A DNA stretch of 6,383 bases from Lachnospiraceae bacterium (GCA_003520205.1 DOVG01000150.1:1-6383), one strand, 5' to 3'; counted from the stretch's first letter, positions 1-5,841 are shown. Program-made: numbers and translations. Notes: generated from the sequence alone by a model not told the origin.

Positions 1-163
1 CCATCAGGTTCTTCATCAGGATATTACCTGCATTCTTTGCTCTCGCAAAACCCGACTCAACCATTGCGAAACCGGCCTGCATCCAGAATACCAATGCGGC
101 ACCTATAAGGAACCACACCGCAAAAAGCTGTCCATTTATTGCATTCATTATTTCCTCTGTCAT
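1..163 (-). CDS. amt: Ammonium transporter Amt, N-terminal part (cut by window edge)
   Basis: Reverse-strand translation gives 54 residues of an Amt/MEP/Rh-family ammonium channel, an integral membrane protein that admits ammonium. It begins MTEEIMNAINGQ. A first membrane helix spans about residues 13-36 and is followed by the family's highly conserved stretch around MQAGFAMVESG (28-38) and RAKNAGNILMKN (41-52). The remainder, normally about 400 residues in total, lies beyond position 1. The ATG at 161-163 is chosen because a perfect AGGAGG (173-178) sits 9 nt upstream; the in-frame ATG at codon 6 has no such site. The gene lies 128 bp downstream of glnN, so the two may form one nitrogen assimilation transcript. 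No convincing promoter of its own was found in the gap, which instead holds a leader hairpin matching the one before glnN. The family call is secure; the exact paralogue is not known. Confidence 0.93.
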   Translation of the reverse strand, partial: MTEEIMNAINGQLFAVWFLIGAALVFWMQAGFAMVESGFARAKNAGNILMKNLM

Positions 164-208
164 ATCTATAATCCTCCTGTTAAAGTCATTTTCTCATAAA
201 ATAAATAA

Positions 209-236
209 GGCGCTCCGAGATATTTCTCAGAACGCC
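209..236 (-). promoter_or_regulatory. Leader hairpin upstream of amt, shared with glnN
   Basis: On the transcript, GGCGUUCUGAG pairs with CUCGGAGCGCC, an 11-bp stem with two G-U pairs and the six-base loop AAAUAU. The stem is preceded by CAAU, so that the 9-mer CAAUGGCGU (232-240) is identical to the one at 2453-2461 in the glnN leader. The 3' flank is UUAUUUAUUUUAU, a poor U-tract, so as a terminator it would be weak. It ends 45 nt before the amt start codon. A role in controlling amt together with glnN is inferred from the shared sequence and the covarying stem. It could instead act as a DNA operator or an RNA-stability element. Confidence 0.6.
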
Positions 237-254
237 ATTGTTCATTTATTCTAT

Positions 255-272
255 TTAGTCTCACAAGACTAA
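255..272 (-). other. Small perfect hairpin between glnN and amt
   Basis: The transcript carries UUAGUCU-UGUG-AGACUAA, a perfect 7-bp stem with a four-base loop, 19 nt after the glnN stop codon. It lacks a GC-rich stem and a following U-tract, so it is not a good intrinsic terminator. It may protect the glnN 3' end or form the first of two hairpins before amt (the second is at 209-236). The function is unknown. Confidence 0.35.
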
Positions 273-291
273 TTCCCATATATTTTCAAAT

Positions 292-2391
292 CTATTGTAC
301 ACTGAACAGGAGCTGACCGTAGCTTGGGAATGGCCAGTCTCTCTGAGATGTAAGCATCTCTGCTTCATCTACGTATTTTCTAAGTATATCCATCTTCGGG
401 AGTAATTCATCTCTTACGAACTCTGATGATGTAAATACACTATCAAGTGTCTTAATCTCAGTAAGTGCATTTTCCAGAGCCTTCACTGCATCCAGTATAT
501 AATCTGTAAGTTCAGAAAGTCTCTCCATAGTAGATACTTCATAATTACATTTAACATTATCACTTACCTGTCTCATAAGTGATGTGGTCTCAGCTAGTCT
601 GAAGAGATATCTCTCGATAGCCGGCAGATAGTTCTTACGAACCATATCAACCATCGTAAGTCCCTCGATATTTACAGTCTTTACATAATTCTCAAGCATG
701 ATTTCACATCTTGACTGAAGTTCTGCTTCTGTAAATACCTTATGAGCTTTAAGCATTTCCTTATTCTTCTCATCAAGAAGATGTGGCATAGCATCTGCAG
801 TAGTCTTAAGATTAGAAAGACCTCTTACCTCTGTTGCTTCCTTAACCCATTCATCTCCATATCCATTTCCATCAAAGAGAATTCTCTGATGTTCTGTGAT
901 AACTCTCTTTATCAGATTATGAAGAGATGTCTCAAAGTCCTCTGCTCCTTCGAGTTCATCTGCGTACTGACGCAAACTCTCAGCAACTGCAGCATTCAGC
1001 ATGATATTACAGCATGCAATACTATTTGATGAACCAAGTGATCTGAACTCGAACTTATTTCCGGTAAATGCAAATGGTGATGTTCTATTTCTATCTGTTG
1101 TATCTCTTCTGAATCTTGGAAACGAATGTACTCCAAGCTTCATCTTAACTTCCTCAGTACCCTCGTATGGTCTATCCTCTCTGATAGCATCAAGTATAGC
1201 TGTAAGCTCATCTCCTAAGAAGATAGATATAATAGCAGGTGGAGCTTCATTAGCACCAAGTCTGTGATCATTTCCTGCTGTTGCAACAGAGAGTCTGAGA
1301 AGATCCTGATAATCATCTACTGCCTGAATAACTGCACACAGGAATATCAGGAACTGAGCGTTCTCATAAGGAGTCTCTCCAGGTGACAGAAGGTTGATTC
1401 CTGTATCTGTTCCTATAGACCAGTTATTATGCTTTCCCGAACCATTTACGCCTGCAAATGGCTTCTCATGCAGCAGACATTCCATACCATGTCTTGACGC
1501 TACTTTCTTCATTATTTCCATAGTAAGCTGATTGGAATCAGTAGCTATATTTGTAGTTGAATATATAGGTGCAAGCTCATGCTGTGCAGGAGCAACCTCA
1601 TTATGTTCAGTCTTTGCAAGTATACCCAGCTTCCAGAGTTCCTGATTCAGGTCTTCCATGAATTCAGCTACCCTTGGCTTGATTACTCCAAAGTAATGAT
1701 CATCCATTTCCTGTCCCTTTGGTGGCATTGCACCAAAAAGAGTTCTTCCTGTATATTTAAGGTCTGGTCTCTTGTTGAACACATCCTTATCTACGAGAAA
1801 ATATTCCTGTTCAGGACCAACACTTGTTTTTACATAATTTGCATCTGTTCCAAAAAGCTTCAGGATTCTGATTGCCTGTCTGTTGATTGCCTGCATAGAT
1901 CTAAGAAGTGGAGTTTTCTTATCAAGCGCCTCTCCTGAATATGAACAGAAAGCTGTCGGTATACAAAGTGTATGATCCTTGATAAATGCATAGGAAGTAG
2001 GATCCCACGCTGTATAACCTCTTGCCTCAAATGTAGCTCTCAGGCCTCCTGAAGGAAATGATGAAGCATCAGGCTCACCCTTGATAAGTTCCTTACCCGA
2101 GAACTCCATTACAACTCCACCATCAGTTGTCGGCTCGATAAAACTGTCATGCTTCTCAGCTGTAACTCCTGTAAGAGGTTGGAACCAGTGAGTAAAATGT
2201 GTGGCTCCATTTTCAATAGCCCATTTCTTCATTTCCTCTGCAACAGCATCTGCCACATTTTCATCCAGTCTTACATTCTCATCAATCGTCTTCTTAAGTG
2301 ATGCATATACATCTGCGGATAATCTGGCTTTCATAACTTTTTCATTAAAAACCAGAGAACCAAAAAGTTCAGGTACATTAATCTTATCCAT
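292..2391 (-). CDS. glnN: Type III glutamine synthetase
   Basis: This 699-residue protein is full length for type III glutamine synthetase (GSIII, about 700 residues), the cytoplasmic enzyme that makes glutamine from glutamate, ammonium and ATP. Visible landmarks are GLRATFEARGYTAWD (116-130), the active-site segment VGPEQEYFLVD (191-201), NEVAPAQHE (264-272), the nucleotide-binding segment NGSGKHNNWS (316-325), and the arginine-rich segment ending FEFRSLGSS (447-455). GSIII is larger than the type I enzyme and has its own C-terminal extension, here roughly residues 480-699 and largely helical. The ATG at 2389-2391 has AAGGAG (2400-2405) 8 nt upstream. The gene has its own strong promoter (2477-2506), with a terminator-like hairpin in the leader (2429-2457), so expression is probably attenuated in response to nitrogen status; that last point is inference. 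The ammonium transporter gene follows. No frameshift or missing active-site segment is seen. Confidence 0.97.
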   Translation of the reverse strand: MDKINVPELFGSLVFNEKVMKARLSADVYASLKKTIDENVRLDENVADAVAEEMKKWAIENGATHFTHWFQPLTGVTAEKHDSFIEPTTDGGVVMEFSGKELIKGEPDASSFPSGGLRATFEARGYTAWDPTSYAFIKDHTLCIPTAFCSYSGEALDKKTPLLRSMQAINRQAIRILKLFGTDANYVKTSVGPEQEYFLVDKDVFNKRPDLKYTGRTLFGAMPPKGQEMDDHYFGVIKPRVAEFMEDLNQELWKLGILAKTEHNEVAPAQHELAPIYSTTNIATDSNQLTMEIMKKVASRHGMECLLHEKPFAGVNGSGKHNNWSIGTDTGINLLSPGETPYENAQFLIFLCAVIQAVDDYQDLLRLSVATAGNDHRLGANEAPPAIISIFLGDELTAILDAIREDRPYEGTEEVKMKLGVHSFPRFRRDTTDRNRTSPFAFTGNKFEFRSLGSSNSIACCNIMLNAAVAESLRQYADELEGAEDFETSLHNLIKRVITEHQRILFDGNGYGDEWVKEATEVRGLSNLKTTADAMPHLLDEKNKEMLKAHKVFTEAELQSRCEIMLENYVKTVNIEGLTMVDMVRKNYLPAIERYLFRLAETTSLMRQVSDNVKCNYEVSTMERLSELTDYILDAVKALENALTEIKTLDSVFTSSEFVRDELLPKMDILRKYVDEAEMLTSQRDWPFPSYGQLLFSVQ

Positions 2392-2415
2392 AGCCTCATC
2401 TCCTTATATTTATTG

Positions 2416-2457
2416 AAAAAAAAGAAAAAGCGCCTTAGAGTTATTCTCTAAGACGCC
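2416..2457 (-). terminator. Intrinsic terminator / attenuator in the glnN leader
   Basis: On the transcript GGCGUCUUAGAG (2446-2457) pairs with CUCUAAGGCGCU (2429-2440) through 12 pairs, including two G-U pairs, around a five-base loop AAUAA. A long U-tract, UUUUCUUUUUUUU, follows at 2416-2428. This is a textbook Rho-independent terminator, but it lies downstream of the glnN promoter and upstream of the glnN ribosome binding site. It therefore cannot serve only the upstream gene and would stop glnN transcription unless bypassed. The predicted transcription start (about 2470) is only about 13 nt before the stem. Its opening CAAUGGCGU is shared with the hairpin in front of amt. Confidence 0.75.
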
Positions 2458-2476
2458 ATTGCCTTTAACGAGTTGC

Positions 2477-2506
2477 ATTATACTCTTTATTATATTTATT
2501 TGTCAA
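2477..2506 (-). promoter_or_regulatory. Sigma-A promoter of glnN
   Basis: On the minus strand a perfect -35 box TTGACA (2501-2506) is separated by 18 bp from a perfect -10 box TATAAT (2477-2482). Transcription would start near 2470, giving a leader of about 80 nt before the glnN ATG. An A-tract-rich region lies immediately upstream. With both hexamers perfect, the promoter should be intrinsically strong, which fits control after initiation by the leader terminator. Confidence 0.85.
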
Positions 2507-2510
2507 TAGG

Positions 2511-2548
2511 TTTTTTTAACTTTTGTTTTTTTATAACTTTTTTATTTT
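2511..2548 (-). promoter_or_regulatory. A-tract region upstream of the glnN promoter (UP-element-like)
   Basis: Read on the minus strand, this stretch is almost entirely A-runs of 4 to 7 bases (2545-2548, 2538-2543, 2526-2532, 2521-2524, 2511-2517), ending 4 bp before the -35 box. Such tracts are known to enhance promoters as UP elements or through DNA curvature. The spacing of the runs is only roughly helical, so strong bending is not assured. The function is inferred from composition and position. Confidence 0.45.
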
Positions 2549-2590
2549 CAAACCTTATGAATAATTTCATACAATAATCAGGCATGCAGC

Positions 2591-3961
2591 TTACGAACCT
2601 ATAAATATCATAAACATAACTAACGCAAAACCGGATACAAACGCCAGAGTACCTTTATCATTATCCTTCTTAGATGCTATCTGAGGTATTTCTTCTATGA
2701 TGGAATAAATAATTGCTCCACCTGCAACAGACATTATATATGGCAATGCCTTTGGAAATAAAACAGATATAATAACAGTGAATATACCGAGAAGCGGAAC
2801 CGGAACACCGGATATTACTCCCATAAGGAAAGCCTTTCCTGCCTCTGCTCCTTTTTCTCTAATCGGTAATGATACAAAAAGCGCCTCAGGTATATTCTGA
2901 GCTGCTATAGCTATGGCAAGCAAAAAGGCGGTAGTATCCGAGTACCAGTTTGTCTGCATAAAATGACCGGCATATATTGCTCCCAAAGCAAGTCCCTCCG
3001 GTATATGATGTATCACCTCTGTCAGCATTACCTTGTATTCTGATTTTATATGACTTTTGGGGCCTTCAGTAATATCTGTAAATGCATGTGTATGCGGAAC
3101 TATCATATCCAGCATATATTGGAACAATACACCTATACAGAAGCATATAAAAACAGGAATTATGCCATTCTTTTTAGTTTCCATGAGATCACGTACAGCT
3201 GATTCTATCATCCCCCATACTGCTATCGAAAACATGATTCCTGAACTTCCACCCGCCAGAATCATTCGTAATCCATCAGACAGCTTATTTCTCTTGGCAT
3301 ATACTATAACCGCTCCCAGAACTGTACCAACCAGCGGAATCAGCATACCGAAGATTGTGTCATTGTCAGATAATGTCTGGGATTTATCCAGATATGTTAT
3401 CAGGGAACGAAGTCCGATAAAAATCAGAATAGTTCCACCCATAATTTCCGAACCAGACTTATATCGAACACCAAATATATTCCCTATCTTAACTCCTGCC
3501 ATAGATATAAAACAGGTAATAACGCCTATCATCAGTACAGCAAATCCTACATTCAGGAGTTTACCTGCATCTAGTACTTTAACCGGTATGGCAACAAATG
3601 TAATTCCTACAGCCAGCGCATCAATACTTGTGGCTATCGCCATAAGAAACATAGTCTTAAAGTCAAAACCAGGCTTTACCTCTTCATCATCAGAAAAGGC
3701 CTCTTTAATCATATTTATACCAATAAGTGACAGAAGTATAAATGCCATCCAGGGGGCTATAATCCTAATCCATTTCTCAAAATTCGAGCCTATAAGATAT
3801 CCTGCAAATGGCATAAATCCCTGGAATAAACCAAACCAGATTCCGCATAAAAGGAATTCTTTTTTAGTAATTTTCTTAACAGCTAATCCCTTGCATATAG
3901 ATACTGCAAATGCATCCATAGCAAGACCTATTGATAACAGAAATAATTCAAATAGATTCAT
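2591..3961 (-). CDS. MntP manganese exporter fused to a ZIP-family metal transporter
   Basis: This 456-residue membrane protein contains two whole transporter families in one frame. Residues 1-190 match MntP (DUF204), the Mn(II) efflux pump of about 190 residues. It has six helices and the paired acidic motifs LAMDAFAVS (13-21, Asp16) and IATSIDALAVG (109-119, Asp114). Residues about 204-456 match a ZIP (GufA/ZupT-like) transporter with eight likely helices. These include VPHTH (288-292), the helix IV metal motif HHIPEG (318-323), the helix V motif QNIPEA (355-360) and EEIP (423-426). The joining segment (191-203) is short and hydrophilic. The ATG at 3959-3961 has a GAGGAAG site 6-7 nt upstream. 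No ribosome binding site precedes Met206, the likeliest separate ZIP start, so one polypeptide is expected. MntP exports while ZIP proteins usually import, so net direction and metal cannot be deduced. The gene lies 32 bp after a cysteine hydrolase gene, presumably in the same operon. Confidence 0.9.
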   Translation of the reverse strand: MNLFELFLLSIGLAMDAFAVSICKGLAVKKITKKEFLLCGIWFGLFQGFMPFAGYLIGSNFEKWIRIIAPWMAFILLSLIGINMIKEAFSDDEEVKPGFDFKTMFLMAIATSIDALAVGITFVAIPVKVLDAGKLLNVGFAVLMIGVITCFISMAGVKIGNIFGVRYKSGSEIMGGTILIFIGLRSLITYLDKSQTLSDNDTIFGMLIPLVGTVLGAVIVYAKRNKLSDGLRMILAGGSSGIMFSIAVWGMIESAVRDLMETKKNGIIPVFICFCIGVLFQYMLDMIVPHTHAFTDITEGPKSHIKSEYKVMLTEVIHHIPEGLALGAIYAGHFMQTNWYSDTTAFLLAIAIAAQNIPEALFVSLPIREKGAEAGKAFLMGVISGVPVPLLGIFTVIISVLFPKALPYIMSVAGGAIIYSIIEEIPQIASKKDNDKGTLAFVSGFALVMFMIFIGS

Positions 3962-3993
3962 ATAACTTCTTCCTCAGATACAACATAGTTTAC

Positions 3994-4509
3994 TTATATT
4001 ACCTCTATTTGACACATTTTCATTGTTTCAAGTGCTGCAGCATGACTTTCAGGTGTAACGCCTGCACAACATGAACTGTCTACGCTAACATTTATTTCTG
4101 GAAATAACGCCTTGATAATTAATGCATTTGATACAACACATATATCAGTACAAAGTCCTATAATCTCAACATCTTCAAAGTCATAATCAGCCCATCCTGT
4201 ATATCCAAAAGCAGGCTTGTTTATTATCTCAGAGCCTTCCACATATAAACCATCGCGGATTTCCCACCCCTGCGTACCTTCTATACAATGCACTACAGGA
4301 AGATGTTTTCCTTCATTTGTACTGAGATAATTATCCTGATGAGTATCCCTGGTATAGATAATCTTATCGCCCCTATTCTTATACTCATCTATCTTCGCCT
4401 TAACTTTATCTACTATCTGAACAGCTTCAGCAGTTCCAAGACTTCCGTCGATAAAATCATTCTGCATATCAACAACAATAAGTGTTTTTGCTATATTATC
4501 TTTCATCAT
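3994..4509 (-). CDS. Isochorismatase-family cysteine hydrolase, nicotinamidase-like
   Basis: This 171-residue cytoplasmic enzyme has the alpha/beta cysteine hydrolase fold. The expected triad is present: Asp14 in VVDMQNDF, Lys98 in INKPAF and Cys124 in GLCTDICVVSNAL. A metal-site pattern like that of nicotinamidases is partly present: Asp55 and His57 in RDTHQDNY, and His74 in PVVHCIEGT. The extra histidine found six residues after the first metal-site His in M. tuberculosis PncA is a serine here. Nicotinamide deamidation to nicotinate (NAD salvage) is the leading guess, but other amide or isochorismatase-type substrates are possible. The start is the ATG at 4507-4509, with GAAGAAAG about 7 nt upstream. 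A GTG two codons earlier would collide with that site, and the next codon (4504-4506) is also ATG. Promoter at 4559-4587; the metal transporter gene follows after 32 bp. Confidence 0.85.
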   Translation of the reverse strand: MMKDNIAKTLIVVDMQNDFIDGSLGTAEAVQIVDKVKAKIDEYKNRGDKIIYTRDTHQDNYLSTNEGKHLPVVHCIEGTQGWEIRDGLYVEGSEIINKPAFGYTGWADYDFEDVEIIGLCTDICVVSNALIIKALFPEINVSVDSSCCAGVTPESHAAALETMKMCQIEVI

Positions 4510-4558
4510 ATACACACTTTCTTCGTAAACTACTATTGTTTAATTAACCTAACAAGGA

Positions 4559-4587
4559 ATAATATCATATAACAATCTGAGTGTCAA
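4559..4587 (-). promoter_or_regulatory. Sigma-A promoter of the hydrolase-transporter operon
   Basis: On the minus strand a -35 box TTGACA (4582-4587) and a -10 box TATTAT (4559-4564) are separated by exactly 17 bp. Transcription would start near 4552, about 43 nt before the hydrolase start codon. That leader is too short and too plain to hold a manganese (yybP-ykoY) riboswitch. The terminator of the preceding cupin gene lies just upstream (4623-4651), so this is a separate transcription unit. Confidence 0.75.
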
Positions 4588-4622
4588 AAATCTTCAGTTT
4601 GTAGTCAATATATCGAACAAGA

Positions 4623-4651
4623 AAAAATCAGGGTTGACTTCCCTGATTTTT
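4623..4651 (-). terminator. Intrinsic terminator after the cupin gene
   Basis: AAAAATCAGGG pairs perfectly with CCCTGATTTTT, an 11-bp stem around a seven-base loop, followed on the minus-strand transcript by a U-run. It lies 66 bp after the cupin stop codon and 36 bp before the -35 box of the next operon. The symmetry would let it also work on the opposite strand, but no plus-strand gene needs it. Confidence 0.85.
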
Positions 4652-4716
4652 ATCTTGGTTCTTTAAAAGTTCCTGCTCTCTGTAAAGCATTACACTTTAT
4701 TTAATATTTTATTAGC

Positions 4717-5106
4717 CTAACAAAGTGCTGGCATGAACTTGGCAAACAGATAGAGTCCCTCATCTCCTGCATGTACTTCATGATGAACTTTAGCAGGCAT
4801 AACAGATATTATTCCGGGTTCATATTGGATCTTTACTCCATCATTTAATGCGTATCCGATTCCTGCAATAACCTCATGAGTTTCAAGTTGCGGATCGTGT
4901 ATATGATCTAATATACTTTTACCCGGTGCTATTCTCACAAGATGATAACTATATGCACCACCGGTTTCCGCAGATGTTAATATATGCTTTAACTCTACTC
5001 CTTCAAATGTAGGATGCTTAGACCAAGGAATATTTCCAAAATCCACGTCCTTCCCCGGAACTGAAAATCTGCCCTGATTAAATGCTTCAAATAATGTGTT
5101 TTCCAT
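4717..5106 (-). CDS. Single-domain cupin protein
   Basis: This 129-residue protein is a small cytoplasmic cupin (beta-barrel) of the usual one-domain size. Cupin motif 1 spans about residues 62-84, with His68 and His70 (HIHDPQLETHE), Glu75, and His77-Glu78 as candidate metal ligands. Motif 2 spans about 98-112, with PAKVHHEV (104-111) supplying the last His. A bound divalent metal is likely, but the substrate is unknown; cupins range from isomerases and dioxygenases to sensors. The ATG at 5104-5106 is preceded by GAGGTGATC (5110-5118), which closely matches the complement of the 16S rRNA tail. The GTG at 5113-5115 lies inside that site and is therefore not the start. The gene follows an AraC-type regulator by 50 bp with no terminator between, so they are probably co-transcribed, and the cupin may act on or sense the regulator's inducer. 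Confidence 0.85.
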   Translation of the reverse strand: MENTLFEAFNQGRFSVPGKDVDFGNIPWSKHPTFEGVELKHILTSAETGGAYSYHLVRIAPGKSILDHIHDPQLETHEVIAGIGYALNDGVKIQYEPGIISVMPAKVHHEVHAGDEGLYLFAKFMPALC

Positions 5107-5107
5107 A

Positions 5108-5141
5108 ATGATCACCTCTCTTTTTTTTATGAAATGATCAT
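5108..5141 (-). promoter_or_regulatory. Possible hairpin masking the cupin ribosome binding site
   Basis: The 8-mer AATGATCA occurs at 5107-5114 and again at 5133-5140. Because TGATCA is self-complementary, the transcript can pair AUGAUCAU (5134-5141) with GUGAUCAU (5108-5115) across an 18-base purine-rich loop. This would bury part of the Shine-Dalgarno region and the spacer before the cupin start. The stem is AU-rich and the loop long, so stability is doubtful. The repeats could instead be protein-binding sites. Confidence 0.25.
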
Positions 5142-5156
5142 AATAAAAATCCCTTG

Positions 5157-5759
5157 TTATGACTTGGATAAAATTGCGGAGTTTATATACTGCTCAGGGG
5201 ATATACCTACCTGTTTCTTAAACACACGGTCCAGATGACTCTGATCACAGAAGCCGACCATATGTGCCACATCTATAACTTTAAAGCCTTCACGTAAAAG
5301 CTCCTGAGCTTTTCGGACACGGCATTGCATCTGAAACTTATGCGGAGTAAGCCCATTTTCCGAAGCAAATTTTCTTATCATATGATAAGAAGAAATGTTT
5401 ACCTTCTTAGACATTTTCTCAATGCTAATCTCCAGCTCCGGATTACCTATTATCTCATTCTTAATGATATCCAGCTCACCGCTTATATCTCCAGCCACCG
5501 GCAGGCATGTTGTTATCATTGAATAATACTCTGATACAGGTTTTATCGAATGGACAGTGTCAGGTGCCACAGTAAAGTATTCCCCTTCATGACATTCATA
5601 ATCTTCCGCTCCGATACCGATTGATACTACGCCCTCTGTAACTATCCCGAAGACATAATGATCTGTATGAGTATGACGCGGATAGGATATTTTCACATGC
5701 TCCATACTTACTATTTCAATACCTGTTGACTTATCTTCTATAAATTCGAGTTTTTCCAT
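5157..5759 (-). CDS. AraC-family transcriptional regulator with N-terminal cupin-like sensor
   Basis: This 200-residue regulator is shorter than typical AraC proteins (about 270-300). Residues about 20-90 form an AraC-type cupin sensor, with HTHTDHYVFGIVTEG (29-43) and APDTVHSI (65-72). Residues about 100-197 hold the two helix-turn-helix units: the first around IEKMSKKVNISSYHMIRKF (113-131), the second around VIDVAHMVGFCDQSHLDRVF (161-180), followed by the family's terminal GISPEQY (185-191). The short sensor should bind a small ligand or metal; its identity is not visible. The ATG at 5757-5759 is preceded by AAAGGT about 11 nt away, a mediocre site. A cupin gene follows 50 bp later and is the most likely target along with the regulator itself. 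A tandem direct repeat upstream (5791-5819) could be the operator. No confident promoter was found in the 82 bp before this gene. Confidence 0.92.
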   Translation of the reverse strand: MEKLEFIEDKSTGIEIVSMEHVKISYPRHTHTDHYVFGIVTEGVVSIGIGAEDYECHEGEYFTVAPDTVHSIKPVSEYYSMITTCLPVAGDISGELDIIKNEIIGNPELEISIEKMSKKVNISSYHMIRKFASENGLTPHKFQMQCRVRKAQELLREGFKVIDVAHMVGFCDQSHLDRVFKKQVGISPEQYINSAILSKS

Positions 5760-5790
5760 AGCTTATCTTACCTTTCCACCATGAAAAACA

Positions 5791-5819
5791 CATTCATATA
5801 CTTTAACATCATTCATGTA
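5791..5819 (-). promoter_or_regulatory. Tandem direct repeat upstream of the AraC-type gene, possible operator
   Basis: Read on the minus strand, TACATGAATG (5810-5819) and TATATGAATG (5791-5800) match at 9 of 10 positions and are offset by 19 bp, about two helical turns. AraC-family dimers commonly bind two same-orientation half-sites spaced in this way. The repeat ends 31 bp before the regulator's start codon, suiting autoregulation. The evidence is pattern only, in AT-rich DNA where chance repeats occur. Confidence 0.35.
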
Positions 5820-5841
5820 TATTTTTTATCAGTTTAATTCT

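Noticed and set aside
186..245. A 19-codon reading frame on the minus strand overlapping the amt leader hairpin
   Set aside because: It has no ribosome binding site and its sequence is explained by the hairpin; nothing suggests it is translated.
164..300. An ANTAR-type two-hairpin target before amt
   Set aside because: The loops (UGUG or UUGUGA, and AAAUAU) lack the expected six-base loop with A at position 1 and G at position 4, and the glnN leader has no room for a second hairpin.
2556..2571. TATGAA-ATTA-TTCATA hairpin as terminator of the MntP-ZIP gene
   Set aside because: The stem is only 6 bp of mostly A-T pairs with no U-tract directly after it; it would terminate poorly. No other terminator was found before the glnN promoter.
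3344..3346. A separate start for an independent ZIP protein at Met206
   Set aside because: No Shine-Dalgarno sequence precedes this ATG and the frame is continuous with the MntP half.
3057..3965. A 302-codon open frame on the plus strand opposite the MntP-ZIP gene
   Set aside because: It is the antisense shadow of a clearly conserved membrane protein and resembles no family I know; the absence of stops follows from the codon use of the real gene.
4516..4560. A yybP-ykoY manganese riboswitch before the hydrolase-transporter operon
   Set aside because: The leader between the predicted start and the first codon is only about 43 nt and shows no paired domains of that riboswitch.
5113..5115. GTG start for the cupin gene
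   Set aside because: It lies inside the Shine-Dalgarno sequence that serves the ATG at 5104-5106.
5796..5822. ATATAC/GTATAT inverted repeat as terminator of the DUF1275 gene
   Set aside because: Six A-T-rich pairs around a 15-base loop without a U-tract do not make a credible terminator.
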